Shown: positions 1 through 7,031 of the stretch, in pieces
Position numbering within the stretch: position 1 is the first letter of the stretch
How the letters are laid out: every line of letters begins with the position of its first letter
Program-made: the position numbers and the translations under genes
The notes under the pieces: generated by a model
Told to the model about the DNA's origin: nothing
Seen by the model: the letters and a program-made list of their open reading frames with translations, nothing else
Database searches by the model: none
Source of the DNA: Oscillospiraceae bacterium
GTDB taxonomy: Bacteria > Bacillota_A > Clostridia > Oscillospirales > Oscillospiraceae
DNA length: 22,450 nucleotides
Assembly (NCBI GenBank): GCA_024690695.1
Contig: JAILOS010000085.1
Location: forward strand, 1 to 22,450
Direction: 5' to 3'

Positions 1-437
1 TCCTTTATTCTTATAAGAGTCCGCTTCCCAACTCTTCTATCCATATAGGCAAATACACGCAGCAGAAGGTTATCTGATGTAAGAGAAGAGGAAATATCTG
101 TTTTCAGATAAATGGTTATGGAGTTAATGAAATCTATTTCGCAAAATTTGCCCTCTGGCATCCACTTTTTCTTTTCCATTTCTCCATATGAGATCTTCTT
201 GCCCTCTTTGTAGAGTTGAGACATCTCGTACTCCTGCGCATACATTTCCACCCACGAGAACGCAACCATTTCTTTTTTGTTGTAGTTGATGGTTGCTCTC
301 CCGTAAGCGTTATGTACTTCGTGATAAGTGGTATAGAAATATTGTGTTTTATCTTTCAGTGAATCGCATAGTAAATCATTCATCTGACTTTTCAGATTGC
401 TCCATGATTTGTATCTGCTCTTTTCATCAGAAATCAT
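1..437 (-). CDS. SF0329-like protein, truncated by window edge
   Basis: An open minus-strand frame runs off the left edge of the window (about 145 residues visible). It starts MISDEKSRYKSW and includes LLCDSLKDKTQYFYTTYHE, AYGRATINYNKKEM and, near the edge, RVFAYMDRRVGKRTL. The last motif and overall layout resemble small proteins annotated as SF0329 family, whose function is unknown; this recognition is from memory. The start at 437 is chosen because an AAGGAAGAG stretch sits just upstream. The frame stays open upstream to an ATG at 587 with no good ribosome binding site, and that extension encodes a RumA-tail-like peptide (separate entry). The gene lies downstream of, and on the same strand as, the metalloprotease and nuclease genes, so the three may form one transcript. 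Base composition is AT-rich, as in the rest of the island. Confidence 0.7.
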   Translation of the reverse strand, partial: MISDEKSRYKSWSNLKSQMNDLLCDSLKDKTQYFYTTYHEVHNAYGRATINYNKKEMVAFSWVEMYAQEYEMSQLYKEGKKISYGEMEKKKWMPEGKFCEIDFINSITIYLKTDISSSLTSDNLLLRVFAYMDRRVGKRTLIRIK

Positions 438-587
438 TTTCTTCTCTTCCTTCTCGTCTCTACGAAAAAGAACAACCGTTTCGACATGGCACGAGGAAAT
501 GATATTACTGGCACATACCTCATACCTGTTCGCCCAATGCCGGATAGGAACATATCCACCGTTTTGGGCACTTGGGTGTTCGCTCAT
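438..587 (-). pseudogene. RumA/RlmD C-terminal-like remnant in frame with the SF0329-like gene
   Basis: The in-frame extension upstream of 437 has an ATG at 587 and encodes a 50-residue segment starting MSEHPSAQNGGYVPIRHWAN. At 488-459 it reads HVETVVLFRR. In the RumA/RlmD family the HVET/HLES peptide at the C-terminus carries the catalytic base Glu, and the intact rlmD gene here ends with HVETVVLLTKNT. Codons at the two places differ mostly at third positions (about 15 of 24 bases match), so this is not a recent copy of the local gene. It may be a left-over rlmD 3' end from an integration event, or the end of a mobile element. It could also be translated as an N-terminal extension of the SF0329-like protein. 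Confidence 0.45.
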
Positions 588-620
588 GCAGGAACATATC
601 GACAAACTGGAATTTGTCAG

Positions 621-1082
621 TCACTCCATGTTATTCAAGCCTTCATAGAGGTCGTTGAATGATTTACCCTTACGACATCTGCCATAGGATAACTCTTTGT
701 CTTCACCAAATTCATATAGAAAGCATTTTGCCAATTCCTCCACAGTCTGCTCAAGGGCGGTGAAAAACTGCTGATAAGCAAAGTTGCTCGCCACACTACC
801 TTCTTCAAAGCAGTTCGTAATGAGCGATTCCGTGACCTGATCCAGCGGATACATTTTGATATGCATCAACTCATGGACAATGACCTCCTCCATGTTTTCC
901 TGCGTTGGGTTCACGACGTTCAGCATCAGGATCGCTTTTCTGTCGTCACAATCAATCTTGAAATCGCCGGTCTTTCGCCATGAGGGATCTTCAACCAATT
1001 CTAGCCGAACATCCCATCCCGGCGTGATTCGGAGCTTTTTGATGTATTTGTCAAACAATGCAGTTATTTCCGCTCGTTCCAT
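621..1082 (-). CDS. small HExxH zinc-metalloprotease-like protein
   Basis: This is a 153-residue protein. Residues 67-74 read VIVHELMH, a HExxH zinc-binding helix, and Glu111 in the helix ALEQTVEEL is a possible third ligand. No signal peptide or membrane segment is seen, so it is probably cytoplasmic. I recognise this as a common uncharacterised Firmicute protein type with conserved TGDFKID and a C-terminal LSYGRC motif; the substrate is unknown. The start at 1082 is preferred over an upstream ATG at 1106 because AAGGAG lies about 10 bases before it. It sits 36 bases downstream of the nuclease-like gene on the same strand and 33 bases before the next open frame (ATG 587), so it is probably in an operon with them. 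It could act as an anti-repressor-like protease, as ImmA does, but that is only inference. Confidence 0.75.
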   Translation of the reverse strand: MERAEITALFDKYIKKLRITPGWDVRLELVEDPSWRKTGDFKIDCDDRKAILMLNVVNPTQENMEEVIVHELMHIKMYPLDQVTESLITNCFEEGSVASNFAYQQFFTALEQTVEELAKCFLYEFGEDKELSYGRCRKGKSFNDLYEGLNNME

Positions 1083-1118
1083 AGTTAGAAATCTCCTTAT
1101 CTCCACAAATCCCGATTA

Positions 1119-2294
1119 TCAACTTAGTATTCCTTTTTCTTTCAGGAAAGATTCCACTTTTTCGAACCGCTTATTCTTATAGGGAATCTCATATAGTGGT
1201 ATGCCGTTTTCTTCAGCATATCTACGTTTTAGGGCATCATTTCTTTGCTGCCAAGTGAACTGTGAATTACCACCAAACTCCTCGACAGGCTCATAGTGCT
1301 GTTCCCCTTGGCATTCGATCAAGCACTTCAATTTTCCCGTCTTATCGTATACTCCGAAATCATAACGAAGCAAGTTTACGTGACCCGCGCCATAAAGATC
1401 CGGGAAAGAAACCTCCACTCTATACGGCACACCGTTTTCCTTTAATAGTTTTGTCACGATCCACTGGAATGACGAGATCGGATGACAATCACAATGTGCA
1501 TCGCTCCAATACCCGTTGTATGCTGTATATCCATACTCCGTAGGAGGATTAATAGAGAATTTGGAGGATTTAATTTTCATCTCTTTGCCACATAGATAGC
1601 AACGGCACCTGTATAGTTTATAGACTCTATACGTTCCTCCGCCTTTTTTCCTTGCGTCGGATATTCCCCATAGTTCTTCATAGTGGTCATCCACGCACTC
1701 CAAGACCTCCAATGATTCATGAATGGTGCCAGCATAATCTATATCATAGCTTTCATCAGGTACACGCTTGTATGTGTCTTTCCTTTTTTCCTCCTGAGCG
1801 GTCTTCAGTCCGCACTGGTTTTCTTTATCATACTTCTCATAAAGCCATCTGTCTTTTCTGTTGCGTCGTATAGTATCTGTACAATACCGGTGTTTCTTTT
1901 CCAGAAAATGAAATTCAGATTTGCTTACTTCTTTTCCACAATCACACAAGCAACGATAAGTTGGACCATAGATTTTACTGAAACGATCACTTTCGTCAAC
2001 TGGCTCCACGCCTATAATCGTAAGGCACCCATACTTTAATCCAACGGGAAGATACTTCTGGTCAGGAGAGCAAATAGGGCATCCCAGACCAAACGTTGAT
2101 CGCTTCTGCACCGGAGCACGCCACTCATGCCCATTTTTGCATTTCCACCAGGCACTTTGTGGTGTGCAGTATTCTACAGAAGAAGGAGTCATAGGAAAGC
2201 GTAATTCTGCGTTTTTCTCGCTCCACTCTTCTAACAATTCTTCCCTACGGTTTTCCCGACACCACTGATCAAGGTCCATTTTTCTTTTTGTCAT
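1119..2294 (-). CDS. multi-zinc-finger protein with PD-(D/E)XK-like nuclease domain
   Basis: This is a 391-residue protein. Residues 50-75 form a probable zinc ribbon (WKCKNGHEW ... GCPIC), of the DUF4379-like treble-clef type. Two more Cys clusters follow, CLCDCG at 115-120 with C138, and CRCYLCG at 230-236 with HCDCH at 267-271. These are like the zinc modules of phage HNH/AP2-associated proteins. The C-terminal 275-375 region looks like a Vsr/PD-(D/E)XK endonuclease: YDFG (Asp312), IECQGEQHY (Glu327, Gln329) and NDALKRRYAEENGIPLYEI (Lys356). It probably binds and cuts DNA; it might be a homing or mismatch-type nuclease, or a defence effector. It is the first gene of a minus-strand set with the metalloprotease-like and SF0329-like genes. 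The start is supported by CGGAGATGAG upstream. Composition is AT-rich compared with the genes to the right. Confidence 0.7.
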   Translation of the reverse strand: MTKRKMDLDQWCRENRREELLEEWSEKNAELRFPMTPSSVEYCTPQSAWWKCKNGHEWRAPVQKRSTFGLGCPICSPDQKYLPVGLKYGCLTIIGVEPVDESDRFSKIYGPTYRCLCDCGKEVSKSEFHFLEKKHRYCTDTIRRNRKDRWLYEKYDKENQCGLKTAQEEKRKDTYKRVPDESYDIDYAGTIHESLEVLECVDDHYEELWGISDARKKGGGTYRVYKLYRCRCYLCGKEMKIKSSKFSINPPTEYGYTAYNGYWSDAHCDCHPISSFQWIVTKLLKENGVPYRVEVSFPDLYGAGHVNLLRYDFGVYDKTGKLKCLIECQGEQHYEPVEEFGGNSQFTWQQRNDALKRRYAEENGIPLYEIPYKNKRFEKVESFLKEKGILS

Positions 2295-2325
2295 TGGTAT
2301 CTCATCTCCGATTGTTTCGTCATTT

Positions 2326-2460
2326 TTATCGTTTTACATAGGTCAGCTCCACATCATAGCCGAGCTCATCCAGAATCTTAATATAGGTCTTATTCCCGCT
2401 GCCCGGTCGCGTGATGGCCCCGGATAACGGAAATCCCTTGATTACAGGCTTTTTCCGGCC
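2326..2460 (-). pseudogene. 3' remnant of an XRE/antitoxin-like HTH gene
   Basis: A short minus-strand frame ends at a TAA at 2326-2328 and encodes LSGAITRPGSGNKTYIKIL followed by DELGYDVELTYVKR. This is the typical end of an XRE-type DNA-binding antitoxin or repressor (R-P-x-G-N-x-x-T-x-x-K-I-L-D-x-L-G-Y-x-V-E-L). No start codon or ribosome binding site is present: the frame is stopped near 2479, inside the 3' end of rlmD. The gene has therefore lost its 5' half at the rlmD junction. It is probably non-functional. It lies directly upstream of the nuclease gene, which suggests that the nuclease was once part of a longer repressor-led operon. Confidence 0.55.
2353..2381 (-). promoter_or_regulatory. 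candidate promoter for the island genes
   Basis: On the minus strand TTAAGA (2381-2376) and TATGAT (2358-2353) are separated by 17 bases, about 60 bases before the nuclease gene start. It lies inside the antitoxin remnant, so it could be a chance match in former coding sequence. Confidence 0.3.
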
Positions 2461-2464
2461 TGGC

Positions 2465-3619
2465 TTATGTATTTTTTGTCAGCAATACTACAGTCTCGAC
2501 GTGTTCCGTGTACGGGAACATATCCACCGGGCAGATTTTTTCGACGCGGAAGCCGCCCTGCGTCAGCCGTTCGAGATCGCGCCGGAGCGAATCCGGCCCG
2601 CAGGAGACGTAGACGACGCGCGGCGGCGCGCAGCGGACGAGAGAATCCAGAAAGCGCCGGCTGCAGCCCTCGCGCGGAGGATCGAGCAGCACGACGTCGG
2701 GCCGCAGGCCCTCCCGCAGCATGCTCTCCATATATTCTCCGGCGTCGCCGGCAACGAAGCGGGCGTTTTCGATCCCGTTCAGCCGCGCGTTGGCGATCGC
2801 GTCGCGCACCGCGTCGCGGTTGAGCTCCACGCCGATCACCCGCCCGGCCGAGGCCGCGGCGCACAGCCCGATCGTGCCGACGCCGCAGTAGGCGTCCAGC
2901 AGCGTCTCGCGCCCGGTCAGCGCGCAGAAGGAGATCGCCAGCGCGTAGAGCTTTTCCGCCTGGGCGTGGTTGATCTGGTAAAAGGCGCCCGGCGAGAGGC
3001 GGAAGCGCAGCGAACAGAGCGCGTCCTCCAGAAAGCCGCTTCCGTACAGCGTTTTGTTCGTCTTTCCGAGCACGACGGGGCCGAAGCGGTCGTTGACGTT
3101 GAGGACGACGGAGACGATCTCGGGATGGAGCGACAGCAGCTTCGACAGAAAGAGGCGCTGGCCGCGAAAAATCGGCGACGCGGCGACGAGGATCAGCAGC
3201 GCCTGCCCGCTGACGGCCCCACGGCGCACCAGCGCGTGGCGCAGCCAGCCGCGGCCGCTGCGCTCGTCGTAGACGGGGATTTTCAGCTCGCGCACGAGCC
3301 GCAGCACCGTCTGCAGGATGCGGTCGGCCTGCTCGTCCTCGATCAGACAGGCGTCCACGGGCACGACGGCGTGCGTGCCGGGGCGGTAAAAGCCCGCGAC
3401 CGGCTGCCGCTGCCGGTCGAGCGCGAAGACGGCATGCGCCTTGTTGCGGTAGTGCAGCGGCTCTTCGGCGCCCACGATGGGGGAGACCTCTCCGAAGCCG
3501 CCGAGCAGCGCCTCGATCCGGCGCTGCTTCAGCCTGAGCTGCTCCGCGTAGGGCGTTCCCTGCAGCTGGCAGCCGCCGCACTCGGCGCGGTACGGGCAGA
3601 GCTCCGTGTTTGACATCAT
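2465..3619 (-). CDS. rlmD: 23S rRNA m5U methyltransferase (RumA/RlmD/RlmCD family)
   Basis: This 384-residue enzyme transfers a methyl group from SAM to C5 of uridines in 23S rRNA. The N-terminus has a [4Fe-4S] ligand set, CPYRAECGGC (Cys8, Cys14, Cys17) and Cys91. The SAM site is LLDAYCGVGTIGL, followed by LDPPREGC, then the catalytic nucleophile Cys340 in VYVSCGPDS, and the catalytic base Glu375 in HVETVV. The protein starts directly at the iron-sulphur motif and lacks the N-terminal TRAM domain of E. coli RlmD, making it shorter than the usual 430-460 residues. In Firmicutes one enzyme (RlmCD) often modifies both U747 and U1939, so the exact target is not certain. AAGGTGG precedes the tandem ATG start. 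Its stop codon is exactly where the AT-rich island begins. Confidence 0.9.
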   Translation of the reverse strand: MMSNTELCPYRAECGGCQLQGTPYAEQLRLKQRRIEALLGGFGEVSPIVGAEEPLHYRNKAHAVFALDRQRQPVAGFYRPGTHAVVPVDACLIEDEQADRILQTVLRLVRELKIPVYDERSGRGWLRHALVRRGAVSGQALLILVAASPIFRGQRLFLSKLLSLHPEIVSVVLNVNDRFGPVVLGKTNKTLYGSGFLEDALCSLRFRLSPGAFYQINHAQAEKLYALAISFCALTGRETLLDAYCGVGTIGLCAAASAGRVIGVELNRDAVRDAIANARLNGIENARFVAGDAGEYMESMLREGLRPDVVLLDPPREGCSRRFLDSLVRCAPPRVVYVSCGPDSLRRDLERLTQGGFRVEKICPVDMFPYTEHVETVVLLTKNT

Positions 3620-3634
3620 ACATCACCACCTTAC

Positions 3635-3664
3635 AGCATACCACGGCGCAGGGCAAATTGCCAG
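3635..3664 (-). promoter_or_regulatory. rlmD promoter
   Basis: On the minus strand CTGGCA (3664-3659) and TATGCT (3640-3635) are spaced by 18 bases. The predicted transcript would start a few bases before the AAGGTGG ribosome binding site, giving a very short leader. Confidence 0.4.
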
Positions 3665-3682
3665 TCTTTTTCCGGCAAAGAC

Positions 3683-3712
3683 TTGAGAAAAGGGCCCGAC
3701 CTGTGCTATGAT
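3683..3712 (+). promoter_or_regulatory. promoter of the RluA-type gene
   Basis: TTGAGA (3683-3688) and TATGAT (3707-3712) are separated by 18 bases. The start codon at 3733 is only about 14 bases after the expected transcription start, with GAGGTG between them. Confidence 0.6.
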
Positions 3713-3732
3713 CCGATCGAGAGGTGAGCGGG

Positions 3733-4371
3733 ATGAAAATCGTTTTTCAGGACGGCTCCGTCGTGGTGTGCCTGAAGCCGGCGGGCGTGCTGTCCACCGA
3801 CGAGCCGGGCGGCGTGCCGGAGCTCCTGCGGGAGCAGCTCGGCGTCGGCGAGCTGCGCACGGTCCACCGGCTCGACCGCGTCGTCGGCGGGCTGATGGTC
3901 CTGGCGCGCACTGCGCAGGCCGCCTCGGAGCTCAGCCGCCAGATCCGCGAGGGGCTTTTTGAAAAACGCTATCTGGCCGTCGTCCGCGGCGAGACGCCGG
4001 AGCGCGGCAGCCTGCGCGACTGGCTGGCCCGCGACCGCCGCGCCTGCCGGACCTACGTGGCCGAGGGGCCTGGGAAGGGCGTGCAGGAGGCGCTGCTGCA
4101 CTATGAGACGCTGGGGCACGCCGAGGGGCTGAGCCTGGTGCGCGTGGAGCTCGTCACCGGCCGGACCCACCAGATCCGCTGTCAGTTCTCGGCGCACGGC
4201 CTGCCGCTGCTCGGCGACCGGCGCTACGGCGACAGCGCCGACGAGAGCGGGATCGCCCTCTGGTCGCATAGCCTCCGCTTTTTCCACCCGGCGAGCGGGG
4301 AGAAGCTGCGCTTCTCGGAGGCGCCGCCGGAGACGCCGCCGTGGACGCTTTTCGGACGGAGCGAAAAATGA
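3733..4371 (+). CDS. RluA-family RNA pseudouridine synthase
   Basis: This 212-residue enzyme converts uridine to pseudouridine in rRNA or tRNA. The catalytic Asp is Asp48 in VHRLDRVVGGLMVLAR. RTHQIRCQFSAHGLPLLGD is the conserved RNA-binding/active-site motif near residues 137-155. It is the short form, without an N-terminal S4 domain. The start is set at the ATG at 3733, with GAGGTG 6 bases before; a GTG at 3724 is in frame but would overlap the ribosome binding site. It is divergent from rlmD, so two rRNA-modification genes stand back to back. The precise RNA target cannot be told from sequence. Confidence 0.88.
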   Translation: MKIVFQDGSVVVCLKPAGVLSTDEPGGVPELLREQLGVGELRTVHRLDRVVGGLMVLARTAQAASELSRQIREGLFEKRYLAVVRGETPERGSLRDWLARDRRACRTYVAEGPGKGVQEALLHYETLGHAEGLSLVRVELVTGRTHQIRCQFSAHGLPLLGDRRYGDSADESGIALWSHSLRFFHPASGEKLRFSEAPPETPPWTLFGRSEK

Positions 4372-4399
4372 ACGAAGCGTGAAGTTTGCCGCAAAGCCG

Positions 4400-4428
4400 T
4401 TGAAATCGACGGACGCCGCGTGTATAAT
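4400..4428 (+). promoter_or_regulatory. plsY promoter
   Basis: TTGAAA (4400-4405) and a perfect TATAAT (4423-4428) are spaced by 17 bases, 36 bases before the plsY start. This is a near-consensus housekeeping promoter. Confidence 0.75.
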
Positions 4429-4464
4429 CATTCTTAACAGCTGCACAGGTGAGGCGACGAGAGT

Positions 4465-5130
4465 ATGGTTGTTGTAAAAATCCTGCTGGCTGCTCTGGCA
4501 GGCTATCTTCTTGGTTCGATCAGTTTTTCCATCTGGCTGTCCCGGCTGCTCGGCATGGACATCCGCCGCAAGGGCAGCGGCAACGCCGGCGCGACCAACA
4601 TGGCGCGCACCTTCGGCTGGGGCCCCGGCCTGCTGACGCTGGCGGGCGACATGTGCAAGGCGGTTTTGGCGATGCTGATCGGCTATTTCATGCTCGGCGG
4701 CGCCCTTCGCAGCTCCGGCCCCTACGGCGACTGGGGGCTGATGGCCGGCGGCATGGCGGTCATGCTGGGGCACTGCTTCCCCTTCATGCACGATTTCCGC
4801 GGCGGCAAGGGCGTCGCCGTCGGCGGAATCACCTCGCTGATGGTCGACTGGCGGGTCGGCTGCGCGGTCTTCGGCTCGTTCATCGTGTTCGCGCTGCTGA
4901 GCAAGAAGGTCTCCCTCGGCTCGGTCTGCGGCGCGCTGGCGATCACCGTCGCGTCCGCGCTGCTCTTTGCGCAGGCGCAGCTCAGCCTGCCGCGGCTGCT
5001 GCTGTCGGTCTTTTCGATGAGCATCGTGATTTTCCAGCACCGCGAAAACATCAAGCGCCTGATCAAAGGAACGGAACCGGATTTCCGCGCCAAGGGAAGC
5101 CGGGAAAAGCAGGAAGAAAAAGTGAATTGA
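4465..5130 (+). CDS. plsY: acyl-phosphate:glycerol-3-phosphate acyltransferase PlsY
   Basis: This 221-residue integral membrane enzyme makes lysophosphatidate from glycerol-3-phosphate and acyl-phosphate, the first acylation of phospholipid synthesis in most Gram-positives. The signature loops are visible: GSGNAGATNMAR at about 37-48, GHCFPFMHDFRGGKGVAVGG around 101-120, and QHRENIKRL near the C-terminus. Five hydrophobic segments fit the family. Length is normal. AGGTGAGG precedes the ATG. It has its own promoter and a weak GC-rich hairpin after it. The charged C-terminal tail (KGSREKQEEKVN) is probably cytoplasmic. Confidence 0.95.
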   Translation: MVVVKILLAALAGYLLGSISFSIWLSRLLGMDIRRKGSGNAGATNMARTFGWGPGLLTLAGDMCKAVLAMLIGYFMLGGALRSSGPYGDWGLMAGGMAVMLGHCFPFMHDFRGGKGVAVGGITSLMVDWRVGCAVFGSFIVFALLSKKVSLGSVCGALAITVASALLFAQAQLSLPRLLLSVFSMSIVIFQHRENIKRLIKGTEPDFRAKGSREKQEEKVN

Positions 5131-5139
5131 AGCGCATGA

Positions 5140-5170
5140 GTCGGCGCGGGCCCCGGTCCGCGCCGGCTTT
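5140..5170 (+). terminator. weak hairpin terminator after plsY
   Basis: A 10-bp GC-rich stem (5140-5149 with 5158-5167, one G-T pair) has an 8-base loop and is followed by only three T residues. Confidence 0.4.
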
Positions 5171-5172
5171 AC

Positions 5173-5201
5173 TTGACCGGAAACACGCCCGGGTGTATAG
5201 T
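5173..5201 (+). promoter_or_regulatory. dipeptidase promoter
   Basis: TTGACC (5173-5178) and TATAGT (5196-5201) are spaced by 17 bases, about 30 bases before the ATG at 5231. Confidence 0.65.
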
Positions 5202-5230
5202 TGAACCAATCTTTGGAAAGGGGAAGAGAC

Positions 5231-6610
5231 ATGGACAGCAGACTCAGTCGGGACATCGACCTGTTTATTGCGGAAAACGAGGAGAAGATCTTTCGGGATA
5301 TCGGCCGTCTCGTCGCCGTCAACAGCGTGGAGAGCGAGGCAAAGCCGGGCAAGCCCTTCGGAGAAGGGCCGGCCGAGGCGCTGGCCGTCGGCCTGAAGAT
5401 CGCCGAAGAGCTCGGCCTGGAGACCGTCAACTGTGAAAACTACATCGGCTACGCGCAGATCGGCAGCGGCGAGGACTATCTGGCCACGATCACGCACCTG
5501 GACGTGGTTCCGGTGGGCGAGGGCTGGACGGCCGATCCCTTTGCGATGCGCGAGCGCGAGGGCTACATCCTCGGCCGCGGCGTGCTCGACGACAAGGGGC
5601 CGAGCGTCCTGTGCCTCTACGCCCTGCGCTATCTGAAGGAGCGCGGCGCCGAGCTGCGCTATCCGGTGCGCGCGCTGCTGGGCGCCAACGAGGAGACCGG
5701 CATGCGCGACGTGGAGTACTATCTCCGGCATTTCCGCGCGCCGCTGTTCTGCTTCAGCCCGGACGCCAACTTCCCCCTCTGCAACGGCGAGAAGGGCATC
5801 ACCCGCGGCCGGATCACCGCCAGGGTGCCGCTGGAAAACATCGTCGATATCAAGGGCGGCTTCGTGTCCAACGCGATCCCCGACAAGGCCGAGGCGCTGA
5901 TCCGCTGCGCCGGGGCCGAGAGCGCGCCCGGCGTGCGGGCCGAGCGGCTTGAGGACGGCCTCTGGCGCCTGACCGCGGAGGGAATCGGCGGTCACGCCTC
6001 GATGCCGGAGGGCACGGTCAACGCGATCGGCGTGCTGATCGACACGATCCTCGCCCAGAAGCTCGCCGGCCCGCGGGAGGAGCGGTACCTGCGCGCCCTC
6101 GCGGCGCTGCACGCGAACACCGACGGCAGCGGCGTCGGCGTACAGGCGGACGACGGGCTCTTCCGCCCGCTGACGATCGTCGGCAGCATGCTCGGCGTGA
6201 AGGACGGCCGCATGGTGCAGACCTACGACAGCCGCTTCCCGACCAATACCAGCGGCGCGAAAATCGCCGCCGCGATCAACGAACGCTTCGGCGACGTACT
6301 GGAGGCGACGGCCGACAGCGACGTGCCGCCCTTCTACATGGACCCGGACAAGCCCGAGGTGCAGGTCTGCATCCGCGCCTACAACGAGGTCACGGGAGAG
6401 AACGCCGCGCCCTACACGATCGGCGGCGGCACCTACGCCCGCGATTTCCCGAACGCCGTCTCCTTCGGCCCGGAGCATCCCGAGCGTGAGACGCCGGCCT
6501 TCGCCGGGCCGATCCACGGCGTGGACGAGGCCGCGTGCAAGGCGTGGCTTCTGGAGGCGCTCAAGGTCTATATCGCCGCGCTGCTCGAGCTGCAGAAGCT
6601 CGATTTCTGA
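5231..6610 (+). CDS. pepV: M20 family PepV-like zinc dipeptidase
   Basis: This 459-residue cytoplasmic metallopeptidase probably cleaves dipeptides from imported peptides. Zinc-site motifs are THLDVVPVG (His89, Asp91), GVLDDKGP (Asp120), GANEETGM (Glu154 catalytic, Glu155), SPDANFPLCNGEKG (Asp178) and GPIHGVDE (His429). These positions and the length closely match PepV of lactobacilli (His87, Asp119, Glu153/154, Asp177, His439, from memory). The region between about 185 and 370 is the lid/dimer-like domain. The ATG at 5231 has GAAAGGGGAAG upstream; an in-frame TTG at 5201 overlaps the promoter and is rejected. A strong hairpin lies about 60 bases downstream. Related M20 enzymes act on other N-acyl amino acids, so the substrate is inferred. 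Confidence 0.88.
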   Translation: MDSRLSRDIDLFIAENEEKIFRDIGRLVAVNSVESEAKPGKPFGEGPAEALAVGLKIAEELGLETVNCENYIGYAQIGSGEDYLATITHLDVVPVGEGWTADPFAMREREGYILGRGVLDDKGPSVLCLYALRYLKERGAELRYPVRALLGANEETGMRDVEYYLRHFRAPLFCFSPDANFPLCNGEKGITRGRITARVPLENIVDIKGGFVSNAIPDKAEALIRCAGAESAPGVRAERLEDGLWRLTAEGIGGHASMPEGTVNAIGVLIDTILAQKLAGPREERYLRALAALHANTDGSGVGVQADDGLFRPLTIVGSMLGVKDGRMVQTYDSRFPTNTSGAKIAAAINERFGDVLEATADSDVPPFYMDPDKPEVQVCIRAYNEVTGENAAPYTIGGGTYARDFPNAVSFGPEHPERETPAFAGPIHGVDEAACKAWLLEALKVYIAALLELQKLDF

Positions 6611-6670
6611 GCCGAAACGAAATCCGGGAACGGGGGGTCCACCCCGCGCCCGCGGTCCATACAGCCATAC

Positions 6671-6720
6671 GGAAACGGGAGCTTTTTCGGAAGCTCCCGT
6701 TTCCGTTGCTGTTGCTTTTG
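6671..6720 (+). terminator. terminator after the dipeptidase gene
   Basis: A perfect 14-bp inverted repeat (6671-6684 with 6691-6704) with a 6-base loop is followed by a T-rich but interrupted tract ending in CTTTTG. Confidence 0.65.
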
Positions 6721-7031
6721 CACAGAAAAGAGCGCTCCGACCCTGTTAAAATTCTGTCAGCGTCTTCGAAAAACCCCGCGCATGAAGGTTGACTCTTGCC
6801 TTGCGGAGTGTTAGAATGAGAAGCGGTAAATTGTTAGCCAAAATGAATAATGCATTTTAATCTGAATAAACATTCAAAAAACCCGTTATTTACCGAAAAA
6901 GGAAAATCGTTCCGGTTTTTGAATTTCCCGTCCCGGCAGCGAACGCCGCTCCGGGCGGAAGCGGCGCCTTCGCACGGATATATAATGTGGCAACACTTTA
7001 TATAGAATATTTACTGAAGGAGGAAACATGT
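6721..7031 (+). promoter_or_regulatory. long leader with promoter(s) before the giant subtilase
   Basis: This gene-free stretch is AT-rich in its middle. A near-consensus promoter lies at 6789-6817 (TTGACT, 17 bases, TAGAAT), implying a leader of about 210 nt. The leader can fold: an 8-bp long-range stem (6824-6831 with 6888-6895), a nested hairpin (6840-6845 with 6853-6858), and a GC-rich hairpin with one bulged C (6932-6941 with 6947-6955). A second -10-like TATAAT at 6981-6986 has no clear -35 box. AAGGAGG at 7017-7023 is a full-strength ribosome binding site. No known riboswitch class was recognised. A decoy ATG at 7028 is followed after one codon pair by TAG. Confidence 0.55.

Noticed and set aside
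397..648. 83-codon plus-strand ORF over the left junction
   Set aside because: It is antisense to the minus-strand frame with family resemblance and to the metalloprotease 3' end, and has no ribosome binding site.
2411..3613. 400-codon plus-strand open frame opposite rlmD
   Set aside because: It is an antisense shadow of the GC-rich rlmD gene, with Arg/Ala/Gln-rich low-complexity translation and no ribosome binding site.
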